Source: Salvator merianae
Taxonomy: Eukaryota > Chordata > Lepidosauria > Squamata > Teiidae
Reading direction: 5' to 3'
NCBI GenBank assembly: GCA_003586115.2
Contig: QVOM02000034.1
Span: forward strand, 106,668,462-106,732,461
DNA: 64,000 nucleotides
Part shown: positions 11,640 to 22,815 of the stretch, piece after piece
Numbering within the stretch: the stretch's first letter is position 1
Layout of the letters: each line of letters starts with the position of its first letter
Program-made: the position numbers and the translations under genes
The notes under the pieces: generated by a model
Databases searched by the model: none
What the model saw: only the letters and a program-made list of their open reading frames with translations
What the model was told of the DNA's origin: nothing

Positions 11640-12240
11640 ATTTAACATACTAAAACACCCCCATTATTGCTACAGAAGTCATGAAGATCTGAGCTAACCT
11701 GCTAGAGGTGTCTTCAATGTGGAAATTTAAGTTTTTCAGCACCAATGTGCAGAGGCCCTTCAACATTACATCTAAAATAACCTCCACCTGCTCACATACG
11801 ATGGTTGTTGGGATGCAGGGTGAGCAGTACACCAACAATAGCCCTATTGTGCCTCTTGGGCCCCATACCAAGAACAACCTTTCAACCTCAGTCACAGAGT
11901 TCTTAGACCATCTGGTGAGAGAGATATATTTCTTTATGGACTATAGCAACTCCCCGCCCACCCCACAAGCCTGAACTTCTGCTGCACCAGGTATCCTGGG
12001 ACCAAATCTGAGTAAGCACCTGCCCTTCAAGCTCATACACTCAAGTCTTTGTGATACATACAAAGTCAGCCTGTTCATCCACAATCAAGTCATGGATGAA
12101 GGATGATGCATTGTGAACTGACCTGGAATTCAGCAATAACACCACCAAGCCAGTAGGAAGGTTGACAGGCATCCTTGCATTCTGATTGTTAAGAAGCAGA
12201 GTAGATAGCTTTAATACATGCAGCACTCCTTATCTGAACA
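11640..12240 (-). pseudogene. L2-type LINE endonuclease fragment, decayed
   Basis: Two minus-strand frames give parts of an APE-like endonuclease of an L2 element. The upstream one (12,226-12,041) has LLNSRSVHNASSFIHDLI and ends ADFVCITKT, where ITET with a catalytic glutamate is expected. The downstream one (11,895-11,650) has VEVILDVMLKGLCTLVLKN followed by NFHIEDTSS where GDFN-HIEDTSS is expected. Both catalytic changes and the frame breaks mark a dead copy. It lies on the same strand as the 9.8-11.2 kb L2, upstream of it in sense, but is far more diverged, so it is probably a separate insertion. Confidence 0.75.
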
Positions 12241-13117
12241 ATTCTTCTCTATCTCCCATTGTCATATCTCCTTAAATAGCCCCCCATTACTTCTTTCTCT
12301 TCTCTGACCCAGGATATGCCCCCTCTGTTCAACAGACCTCCCTAGCAAAAATGGCCTAGGCTCTGCTCACTCAAAGTGATCAACAGTCCAGCACTGAATC
12401 AACAGAGGAACCTCCTGACTTTCACCCAAGAAATTCATCTAAACTTGGGCCACCAACACTGCGTATTGCACAGGCTGATGGTCCAGAACCATTGGAGTGA
12501 TCAGTTTAATGTGGTCACTGCAGGCATAGACACATTAAGACATTTTTTAAAAAACATCCCACCCAACCACCCCATCTTCCCCAGTGAATCCCCGAATGGG
12601 TACATAACTAGTGTCGAAGTCCACTATCTTGGTTCTTGGCTGCAATAAATAGATCCCTGGGACACCCTTCACAGTCCTAGGTAAGGCTGCTTGGCTAGTA
12701 ATAACAGCTCCAACACTAGGCAGATGTTCTCCAGAGGTGGTTGGATGATAGCATAGCAACAGGCAGGACTTCTCCCAGGCAGCAGAATCCTCATGGCATG
12801 CACCCAGAACTCCCAAGGACACCTATGTGGATGATGCCTTTGAAATCAGAGTTAAGAGAATGAGAATGGGTGAGAAGGAAGGTAATAATGGATGGTTCCG
12901 ACTTCCAAAGAGACATTATCTTTGCATGATTTTGGTCAGTTGTATGAAGAAAAATGAGCTAAATTAACTTCAGATAGTCAAGATCCCAGTCCATAATAAA
13001 TCAAATTTGTTTGTTTTACCAACGAGTTTGTAACAAACTTCTCAGCCAAAAGTTCTAGAGAGGTTATTTTATTGTGCCATTTAAGGCCTGTGCTAGTTAC
13101 TTTATAACAAAATATCA
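12241..13117. other. non-coding stretch, no gene seen
   Basis: No recognisable gene or repeat boundary. It could include the remote 5' part of the L2 copy to its left, but I see no motif that shows this. Confidence 0.4.
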
Positions 13118-13125
13118 CTAAGCAC

Positions 13126-14245
13126 TAGGGATGTGCACAAAATGAATTTTCTCTGTTCGTTTCGCAATGCATCGAAACTTCGTTGCTTCGTTTTCGCACG
13201 AAAACGGAAGTCACGAAAATGGCGATTTTAGTTTTCGCAGCGAAAATTTTCGAAAACCGGAAGTGCAAAATCAATGAAATAAGTAGCGAAAAACAAACGC
13301 CACATATCCCCCTGCCCTCTTCCTTCTATATTTGACTGTCCACGTTGCTAATTTAAGGAGTTGCTTCGTTAAAAGTAAAAATTGCACGGAGCTTACTTTT
13401 TACCGGCGGCCGGTTTGTAGCAGGATTCAAAGCAACGAAGGTACGTTTGGGGTTCCTCACTGCAGCTCGAAAGCAAGCGAAAGCAAGCGAAGGAATTTTT
13501 TTCGCTTTGATTTTTCGTCATTTTCGATGCCTTTTCGATGCTCATGTCTGTGCGCGCACGCGCGCTAACTTCTGTCCCTTTAACTTATCGGCGCGACTTG
13601 TCGCTGTCTGCCGTCCGTGCCGATCGTTTGGGGCACAGAAATTATTACCTTGCCTACGAGGCGGGCAGGCTTAGTCAGCGACGCACGAAGCAATTGCCTT
13701 CAGCTCAGCGCGTAATTTAGAAGACTGGCGGCAGCCGCAGGATGAAATAACTCCCTACTTCCGAGCAGCAGCGAAACAATGCCTCGTCTTGCCCTCCCTC
13801 CCTACTTCCGAGCAGCAGCAAAATGACGCCTTGTCTTGCCCTCTGTTTCAAAAAGCAGAACTATATACCACCATCAAAGACGTTTTATTAACTCCTAGCC
13901 ATCTGAGTTTCTCATCCTCATGTGGTGCGATAGCTGCGAGGCAGGCGAAGAGTTAAAAAAATACCGTCTTTCCTAATGTGATGCATTACAATTTCCACCT
14001 CTAGAGGCAGAGACTTGAGGCTACGAAGCTACCGAGCTTCGTTGCTTCGCAGTTTTCGCGGCGAAAAAAGACGAAAAATAGCCGTTCGCGGTGAGTAGCG
14101 AAGGTCACGAAAATTGACGAAAATCGCCGTGACTTTCGCTATTCGCTTTCACGATAGGGAGGGCACTTCGCATTTGATGCGAATGTTGCGAAGCAACGAA
14201 ATTCGTACGAAATTTCGTTGCTTCGAAATTTCGTGCACATCCCTA
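13126..14245. mobile_element. 1,120-bp non-autonomous hAT element with perfect 8-bp TSD
   Basis: The element begins TAGGGATGTGCAC and ends GTGCACATCCCTA, a 13-bp perfect terminal inverted repeat. It is flanked by CTAAGCAC on both sides (13,118-13,125 and 14,246-14,253), the 8-bp target duplication characteristic of hAT transposons. Long subterminal inverted regions of about 100-200 bp are packed with CGAA/TTCG words, and the middle (13,340-13,980) is CpG-rich and unrelated to them. Frames of 60-78 codons inside show no transposase motif. Perfect duplication and retained CpG suggest a young copy. Confidence 0.9.
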
Positions 14246-14253
14246 CTAAGCAC

Positions 14254-15185
14254 CAGTATTTTTTCTGGGTTTTTTTATTCATAGGGACTAGAACCTCTGT
14301 CTTTACACAATACAGTATTTTTTTTTTTTTTTAAAATAACATTAAGAATTCAATTCTATGCAATAATTAGTGAAGGACATTTATTTCCAAATCTGCAGAA
14401 GCTGACAGTAAGAAAATGATAAGGAATTCAACAGCACAGTAAATTATAAATGTCAAATTATTAGGATGCATGTAAAAAAGCATGTAGCTATTAAGAACCA
14501 GACTCAGCATTTGTGGGAAACCTTGCTGCCTTTATCATTGTTTTAAATCTCTCTGCGGACTCCTGTCACTCATTGTCACATTTCTAGTATAAGATAATGA
14601 GACATATGTCAACTGAGTGTCCAAAACTCCTGGATTTTGGGAGTGGGGGCTGCCTTTTTCAGGCGGTACCAATATATTTCCATATTTTGAAGAGACCTAT
14701 AGGAATACTAGCCAAGCATTCTTATTTTCTAAAATTCAATTACAGAATGTTTTCCTCTGATGTGTTACATGTTATGCTTTTATCACAAAGAACACAGGTT
14801 AAAAAAATGAATCAAGGGGTGTACTTAGACTCTTATGGAAGCCCCAGTCCAAAGGATCAATTTTAGAATTCATACCTATGCTATCAAAAGGCAGTTTATT
14901 CCAGTAATAAACCATTTCATCTACATTGCTAGTGAAATTAAGTGCTTCTTTATACACTAGGAGACATACATTTGGAGAGGAGGTTCTAAAGCTTGTAAAT
15001 GCCCTCCAAAAAGCAAACACAAAATCAAAAGGAGGAGGAGGAGGAAATATGCAAGAGATCTGAAGATAATTTGCATATGCTAATATCAATTAATATGTAT
15101 AAATGCCAGTTTAAAAATATTTGCTTTGTACATATCACTCTAGAAGAGAATGCTGTGATTGCATATGTGGTGTGCCTACTGGGGA
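14254..15185. other. non-coding stretch, no gene seen
   Basis: AT-rich DNA with a T-run at 14,320-14,332. No gene, no repeat boundary seen. Confidence 0.5.
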
Positions 15186-15290
15186 AAACCCAACATATGG
15201 CCCTCGAGATGGTGCTGAATTATGATTCCCATAATTCCTTGCCATTGGAAATACTGATTGAGGCTGTGGTTTGACAAAATCTAGGTGACT
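15186..15290 (+). mobile_element. old interspersed-repeat fragment (squamate type)
   Basis: The words CATATGGCCCTCGAGATGGTGCTGAATTATGATTCCCATAATTCC follow the pattern 'ATGGCCCTCCAGATGTTGCTGAACTACAACTCCCAT' of a widespread squamate repeat recalled from memory. The copy is diverged; the family name is not certain. Confidence 0.5.
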
Positions 15291-15321
15291 ATACTCTGAA
15301 CTACCTAACATTTGTCTTCTA

Positions 15322-15423
15322 CTTGAGAATGCTCAGAAGCAATGGGTGGGACACTGTGTGAGACAGAATGCTGAACTAGATGGGTCGTGGCCTGATCAAG
15401 AAAAGTTCCTACTATGTTCTTAT
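15322..15423 (+). mobile_element. SINE 3' tail
   Basis: GACAGAATGCTGAACTAGATGGG...CCTGATCAAG...TATGTTCTTATG matches the 3' end of a common lizard SINE (pattern 'GGACTAGATGGGCC..TGGTCTGATCCAGCAGGGC..CTTATGTTCTTATG'). Family recognised from memory only. Confidence 0.65.
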
Positions 15424-15438
15424 GTATCTGTAGACTAA

Positions 15439-15893
15439 GGCTGCATCTCCACAGGTACTAAATGGAGCCATCATCTGGGATGAAAGTTTCAAGATGCACA
15501 GGAGCCAGTGCAGGGGCAGGAGATCCAGTGGACAATCATACTCTAGCTTTCTATGGATGCTGTTGTTGAGAAGTACACAGAAAAGAAATTCCTGCATAGG
15601 ATGCTTTCTGACACACTAGAAGTAAACCCATCTAGTTATTTGCCTTCACCCCTCACCACAGAGCCACACAGAGTGAGGAGGCAACCAAACCAAACCACGG
15701 CTACCAACCCCGAGAGTCTTTTGAGGAAGACTAAAGGTAAATTACCTTTCATCGGGGTCATGGCAGCTCAGAGGTGGTAGGGGCCGGTTGCCCGTACTGT
15801 ATACACATTGCTCATGGAGCATTCAGATGTGTGGATATGAAGTTCCCATGTTGAGTGGGGGGCATACCCTAAATGTCCATGTGGATGCAGTCT
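15439..15893. mobile_element. probable degenerate MITE (about 455 bp)
   Basis: The left end GGCTGCATCTCCACAGG and the right end, read inward, GACTGCATCCACATGG form an imperfect inverted repeat. The left flank is TAA, the right flank TTT, so the target duplication is not clear. The ends share GGCTGCAT with the 6.9 kb element. Confidence 0.45.
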
Positions 15894-18800
15894 TTGGTCT
15901 CTCTTTTTTGAAGATGGTTTATTTTAGCTGTATTTAGATGAGACAGCTTTTCAAACAAAGCACTGTATCTGCAAAGTAGGATACACGATTCTCTATACAA
16001 AACTAAAGATGCAACACTACCTGTGCTTCTATTTGGAAGTGTAACCCACTGAACTTTGTAGGATTTACTTCTGATTATCTGGCTGCCTACCCTGAAGTGC
16101 AAGGGAATGGAGTTAACTTGCAATTTATTTTAATTACAATCAATATAAACATTTTACTGCCAAAAGTTTAATGAAAATGCTTACAATGGCTCCCGAACAA
16201 ACAGGGATCTTCACCCTTCTTCAAAAATCTAATGAATTTATCAAGGTTGCCACATGAAGGGCAACTTTTAGAAGATGAATGCTTTGAATTTTTATTCTCT
16301 GCTACTGCTTTGTGGAAGGAAAAGTCTGATTACTCGTTATGAATACTATCTGAGAACCAGTGTAATACTGTATAAAGAATAAGAATAAGTCTTGATACAA
16401 ACAGCATGTTTCTGCATTTCTCTGTCCCCAGGGGGAGCTTCAGCTCTTTGCATGGGAAAAAAAACCCAGAAGGGGCATGGTCTAACACCATAACTTTAAT
16501 CAGAAGAGTACAAGAACTGAGTTCGTCTTCCGATCATTCCCACATTTGCATTTTAACACGGACTCAATTCAGACTTGCTCATTCTCACACTGTTTCCCAT
16601 GCATGGCATGGGGAAACTGTACCTTCTCTGCCTCCACCGCTCACTAAATTCCCCTCCTTGTGCAGTCCATGACTGGCTGCAGTCCCAACATTTAAATCTT
16701 GACTTCACAGGGGTGGGCAAGTCAAGCTCTGCCCTCCATGTGTCCCTGCTGCTGCCTCAGAACATGGATTCACTTGGCAGCATTACTAGTCATTTGCTGT
16801 TTGCTCCGTCTCCCCGTCCAACCTGTACTTACACAAGCAGAACCTTAATACCACATGTACTGCACAATAAAGCTTCTTAAAGGGCAGAAGGCAATTTCTG
16901 CTCTGTTGCGATTGCAGTTTTGTGCAATTGTGCAATTTAAGAGTAGCGCAAAAGCACAGAGAGGTCCGTGAAGAGGGGGAAACATGTGAGGAGATTCATT
17001 ATCATGATAGTGTAGTTAATGGCCAGCAAATGGACTCCGCTTCACTTCCCCGTGAGACAACCAAAGTGGCAAGTGTTCCAATATTCATACTGAGTGGGTT
17101 CTTTGTTGGGCCAAGAGGACTACACTCCCAAACAGGCACAGTGTTTTGAATTAAAACACTCTCATGGAGCACGGCAAGGACATCAAACATGTCTACCCCC
17201 AAAAGCACTTGAGATCAGGAGCTGCATTTAACCTTGCCTTGCCTTAATGATGCTGTTCTGCTGCCACGTTTTTATGCAAAGGTGAGGGAAAGGATCCACA
17301 ACTGTAGAAGGGGAACAACCAGGAGGAAGGAATGCGTTTTGGAAATGCCTTCTCCACCCCAGTCCATTGTTATTTCCATCTGGCCAGCTGGCTGTGGTAC
17401 CCTCCCTCCCTACTGTGCAGCCTGCAGTCAACTGTGTTGCTGTCTGAAGTCTGCTGTAGCACTGTGGCAGTTTTGTGCAAAACTCCGTAAATCTAGAAGG
17501 AGTTCTGTTTTTCAGCTTAATCAGCAGATGGAAGTGGAGGAAGCCTTTCTTTTCTCCTGGCAGCAGTGGAAGGAGGGATAATGGAGGTGGAATTACTGTG
17601 CTTCTTGCCCACCCACAAAGTCTGTCATTGGACAGCAGGAAATGGGAAGCCTCCCCTCTGCACCCCCCCAAAAAAGTATGGTCCCTCCCAAATAGTATCC
17701 TTCCTCCTTCTCACATCACAAAGTAAAGTGGGCTAATGATCTGCATTAAATCTGAATGCAAAGTAGTCCAGATTTTGGCAATTTAGTCCAGAAAAACTAT
17801 GGAAAGGCAAGATCATATCGGGCCAGTGGGAACTGAAGAGGGCCTATAAACTGATTAAATGCCATGTCGAAATGCGCCCAAGGGGAAAATTAGGGCAGTG
17901 TCACAAACCAAGACTGCAGAGCCTTGGGGAGGGACAAAGCTTTGAACCTCATTTTGAAAGGGAGAGCAAAGGTAGCTTCCAATCAGAACCTTGGTCCTCT
18001 ACCACATTCCTACCATTCATAAACATAGCTGCCACTGGGTTTCTGACCAGTAAGAATTAAGTAGATAACATCTCACTCAATGACCAAGTTCCTGGGCCTG
18101 CTCTTCTCCCATGAACACGTGAGAGCAGCTTGCATTCCCATATAAAGGTATTCAAAATAATTTCCTTTCTTGGGGCTTCAGCTTTGTAGTTTCCTGCTGC
18201 CATTAGCTCTGACCATTTCTACACCTGCCTCTGGCTGCTTTTAACCATCCCACCTGCTGCTCACAAACCCCAGTGGGCACCATTCACCCTGGGAACCATT
18301 CACCCATTCATCACAGACTACACCCCTCGGTGGCCCCTGCTCTGTTCTCCCATTTGAGATTTTTCTGTTCTCCTATTAGAGATTGGAAATGAATCCTGAA
18401 TTACAAATGTTTTGTTTGCTACAATCCATAAAAGTCATAGAAATGTGGGCATATACAGCAATCTGACTTCAATGAGGCCAAAATGCAACCTAGCATAGAA
18501 AGGTAAGGTCACACACCTATGGCTTCAGCCACTTTTGCCTCTGGCCCCTCACCCAATTGCATACAATTCCTGCTGCCCTGCCAATAAAATGAAAGATCTC
18601 AGACTTTCAGTTGAAAATTTCAAGCCAAAAAGCAATTTTAAATAACCCAGCCAATGGTGTTCTCCAAACCACAAACAAACTCTGTGTTCTAGGAGGAGAG
18701 AGCAGGCTAAAGGGAGGTACAGAGTCCAATAAATCTGTTCCTGGTCCACCCACTTTTATTGTGGACATTTTAGGATGCCAGTTGCTTGCCAGCCAAATGG

Positions 18801-21564
18801 CCACAATTGCCCTGTTTAACCTGGATTTTCAGTACAATACTGTGGGGCTGGTTGTCCATTACATGGTGAAAGGGTGAAAGTGACTTTTCCAGGCCCCAGG
18901 GCTGCCAGTTTGGGGGCATCGAAAAGGCAACTTAAGGCCAGTGCATGAGGAGAATTGTTGGGTTCCTACTTCGCACCATGACACGGCCCATTGCTTGACC
19001 ACAGTTCATCAAAATTGGCCACAATAACTTAAGGGCTACTGTGCATGCACACAGAGACTAAGGTTGCCCTCTGCATACAGATGTGGTGAAATGCTGGCCT
19101 TGGCCAGCCTACAGTGAGGTCATGTGATGGAGGCACCTCCCTCAAGCACCTTCAGCAGCTTCCATGGTTCATTTTGGCCACAGTCAAAATGAACCAGTAG
19201 TTCTTCCCAGGACAGTCTTAGACTCCTGAATGAAATCATGGCATACCTACCAATTAGTTATGCATTTTAGTAGGCTTTTGGACCTCCACATTTCTGGAGC
19301 CCTCTTAAAACTTGAGATTAGAGATGCAGCAAGCTAGTTCTATTTGCAGTTCTTAGCAAACGAGGGGTATCCAAAGTGTTCATTTTTGAAGAAAACAGCC
19401 CTTTATGTTCAAATTAAGTCCTTGATGTCAAAGCAAACACTAGGAGTGTTCAATGAGCTGTTCTAAGAACAGTTAGAAGTGCCTGCATCTTTAAAAAAGG
19501 CACATCTCTGTTCTCAGTGATCATGCTTTCTCTTCATCTTAGTTGTGGCGAGGAGGTTTGGTTATTATTATTGTATTAGGATGTCTGTTTTTCCTCCCTT
19601 ATCTTTGCTTTGGATGACAGGAAAACATCTGCCTTAGAACTTTGAGAATATCCTTTCCTATTTGGCAGCTTGTCATCCAATGCAGAGATAAGGGCAGAAA
19701 AAGACACCCTAAGCAATAATAATAACCTAACCTCTGCACCACAACCAAGATGAGGAGAAGGCATCGAGCCCACCTTGATACAGGTGACCTCCTGCAGAAG
19801 CTGACATTGCCCTTCCTCCTGTAAGGAGCTTCAGCTCTCCAGGGGAATGGCTGTTGGTACAGAACACAACCACAGTGGCCTTTGATCTAGACTGTGCTTG
19901 GAGCCTGGAGGGATGTTACTTCATTGAGGGAACTGTAAAACACAAGTCCAGCCCAGTGCCTGGGTTCCTCTCCCTCTCCCATATCCAAATTCATCAACAG
20001 CTGCAGCATCCAGGTAGAATGGGGGAAAGTTGGAGCCCTCAAAGCTGTTGAACCCAGAGAAAGGCTCCATACCACTGTCTCACACCACCAATAGTGCCAG
20101 GTAGCTGATGACATGGGGTACGCTCAGTGCCCTGTCTGATCCCGTCTGGGCCAATGCCCAAGGGCCAGGGCCAGTTTAAAGCTTTGGCCAAGGTGGGGAA
20201 ACAAACATACAGAAGGTGGACTGACACAGCATTTGCACCCTTGAATTACCCACTAGATCTTCCTTGGACCTGCTCTTCTTTCAGAGCCCAAGTCAACACA
20301 CTGACAGCAAAAGATGTTCAGCTGAGGTAAGAACAAAGGAAAAGGGAAGTTTTTCACTTTTTTGATGAGGCACTTTAGGGCCACATCATGTATTTTTGTG
20401 TCCCGTGTTGCTTGTAGATGTGGGCAATAGGCATGCAAGCACACTCATCTCTTCTCAGGTTTTTCTTTCCAGGCATTTTCCCATAGCAAAAAGAGCAAAC
20501 TTCAGCAATGGAACATTTCTGAAAAAAGGAAAATCTTGGCTCAGGGGTAAGCATGGGGCACCCTGCTAGCCCTCCACTCACAATATGTGGGTCTGGGGGC
20601 CCAACAGGAAGGCTCCTGTCCATTCTTGGGATGTTCGGATACACCCTTGATTTTTTGGGGAAACTTCCACTTGTTCCTGGAAAATCAAAGATGCATCCAA
20701 TTGCCATGAGGCTTTTCAAGGTCCTTCCCAGTGCCCCCCGCCCCAAACTCAGATGCCAATTTTAAAGACCGTAGCTCAAACTCTGCACAACGTTGGCCAA
20801 AAGGTTGCCCTTCCAGCCAATCCTGAGCTGGAGCCTCCAAAATTGGCCTGGGGAATGGCAGGAAGTCCCCTGACAAGTGGCGTGATATTTCACTGTACCC
20901 TTGATTTAAACTCACCCATTTCCCCCCATAATTTGATGAACAGAGCCCCCTTGCCTCTCCTTCATTGCTCCCCATGACAAACAGTTCAATAACCAGTCAA
21001 ACCAAGCATTAAACTCCTTTTAAAAGTTCAAAGTACAGTTAAAACATCTTTGAAGTTCTTGGGGTTTGGCTCAAATAGAACAAAGCCAGAAAGAAAGTTT
21101 GTGCACATCTCTCCTTGAAATGTTTTCACAAAACATTTATCTTAATCATGCCTTACTCGCTCTGCTCCTGCAACACATATCAGCTGTTCTTCTGGGTTAC
21201 TTTTTTCCCAAGAAGCAGCCATTATGACTGTTGGGACCTAATCACAATCTTTGACTAAGGACTTTCCTAAAGAAGAAAACACGCTAATAAATTGTTGCCT
21301 GTTTTGTTAATACGGAAGTCCAGATATCTGTGCTTACCAGATCAGCGATTTCCCAATATAATTCTGCACCTTGTAAGCTCCATCTGAGCGAGCAGAAAAC
21401 ATTCAGACAGCGTTTAGATAAAACATCAATTCAGTTTGCAGATCTTGCAAACTTATTGGTTTTACCCATGATTATTGTATGCAGTCCAGCCAATATATCT
21501 ACCTAACCACAGATGCTCCTTCTGTTCCATGATATCTGCCCCATTAATGCAGGCTACTCAAAGG
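15894..21564. other. non-coding stretch, no gene seen
   Basis: Over 5 kb without a recognisable repeat boundary or gene. Overlapping frames at 17,228-17,726 (up to 147 codons) and 20,375-20,975 (up to 123 codons) occur in several frames at once, without splice sites or known motifs, and are treated as chance. The stretch 19,560-20,100 is GC-moderate but holds nothing I can name. Confidence 0.5.
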
Positions 21565-22010
21565 CATGGAATTCATGGCCTTCTGGTAGGGATGTGCAAA
21601 TTTCGATTCATATTCAAAAATTCATTTGAAGATTCATTTTTGCAAATTTTCGCATCGATATGAAAATAACTTTTTTTGCACTTACAGGTTGTAAATCGAA
21701 AACAAAAAAGGCTATTGTTTTGTGAAAACAAAATTATTCAAATATTCGCATTTTCACACTTTTTCAATATGTTTAAATCATGAAAATGGCATTTTCAATG
21801 GGAAAATGAATGCAAAAAATGCAAAAATGAATGCAAAAAATGCATTTTTCAATAATGGAATTTGTTGATGAATTGAAAATTCGGATTTTCAATTAAAAAA
21901 TGAATCAAAAATTTTTTTTTCCTGCACATCCTTACCTTCTAGACTTTGAACTACAGCTTTCATCATTGCTGACCATTGTCTATACAGTTGGGGCTGAGGG
22001 AATCCGAAGA
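21565..22010 (+). mobile_element. old interspersed repeat split by a hAT insertion
   Basis: The two flanks of the hAT copy join as GGAATTCATGGCCTTCTAG + ACTTTGAACTACAGCTTTCATCATTGCTGACCATTG, which follows the squamate repeat pattern 'ATGGCCCTCCAGATGTTG..GGACTACAACTCCCATCA..CCCTGGCCATTG'. The same family is seen at 15,186 and 25,522. Confidence 0.6.
21587..21934. mobile_element. 348-bp non-autonomous hAT element, nested
   Basis: Ends are TAGGGATGTGCA and, read inward, TAAGGATGTGCA. Flanks are CCTTCTGG (21,579-21,586) and CCTTCTAG (21,935-21,942), an 8-bp duplication with one mismatch. The interior is AT-rich with many GAAAAT/ATTTTC words and no coding capacity. It belongs to the same superfamily as the 13.1 kb element and shares its terminus, but not its CpG-rich interior. 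Confidence 0.85.
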
Positions 22011-22650
22011 TCAATTATATCTGCCAGGTTCACCAGTTCTGCTCCAAGGGCTTAGCAATGATGAAATAAGTTTTTCCAGGACAATTCTACAAGAGGCAAC
22101 TAGTCTTTTTTTCTCTTTTACATCATTAGTAGTCAAATTCAGGTATTCAGCAAGTCAATATGTTGTGTTCCTTGGAGCATCACCAAAGGGTTCCCCAGAG
22201 GCTCATAGCTTTATTGTTCTTCCTAAATTAGTTGATCTCAGCATGTGCATTAGTGTATAACATTGATCAAACATAAAGGCATCAAAGATGCCCGGTACAG
22301 AATGAGGGAAGAAAAGAGAAGTTGATCCAGAAAAGGTGTGTTTAGCATGCATCAGATAGATTAAGCCCAGACAGAACTGCTACTGATCTAATGCTTTAGG
22401 GTGAGAGAAGTCTTCTCTCATAATGAGGACCTGAACAAACGGCTATGAAGCCTGGCAGCAAAGAAGCATTAAACTGGCAAAACTTTCAGAGTTTTGTAAC
22501 GTAGATTAAAAAAAAATAAAATCCATCCTTGATGTTATTGCTGGGTTGACATCTTGAAGTAGAAATCGTGCAGTATCACAATTGCTTCTACCTACTAGGA
22601 TAAGTCTATTTGTTTTGGCAAAAACAAATTGATGAGGCTGTGAAGTTTGA

Positions 22651-22812
22651 GGCCCTTTCTTTACTGGGCTTTATTCCAGATTATATCCTGGAATAAGGAC
22701 CTGCCATTTGCGTGTTGTTGCACCGGGGCCCACCTTAGTCTGCACTAGCAAGTGGATGGTAGGTCCTTATTCCGGGATATAATCCAGAATAAGGACCAGT
22801 GGAGAAAAGGCC
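22651..22812. mobile_element. 162-bp MITE, palindromic family A, copy 1
   Basis: About 50 bp at each end are inverted copies: GGCCCTTTCTTTACTGGGC..TTATTCCAGATTATATCCTGGAATAAGGACC. The flanks are TGA (22,648-22,650) and TAA (22,813-22,815), a 3-bp duplication with one change. A second copy is at 44,845. Confidence 0.75.
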
Positions 22813-22815
22813 TAA

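Noticed and set aside
17228..17726. Several overlapping frames up to 147 codons
   Set aside because: Open on both strands at once without motifs or splice sites, as expected of chance in GC-moderate DNA.
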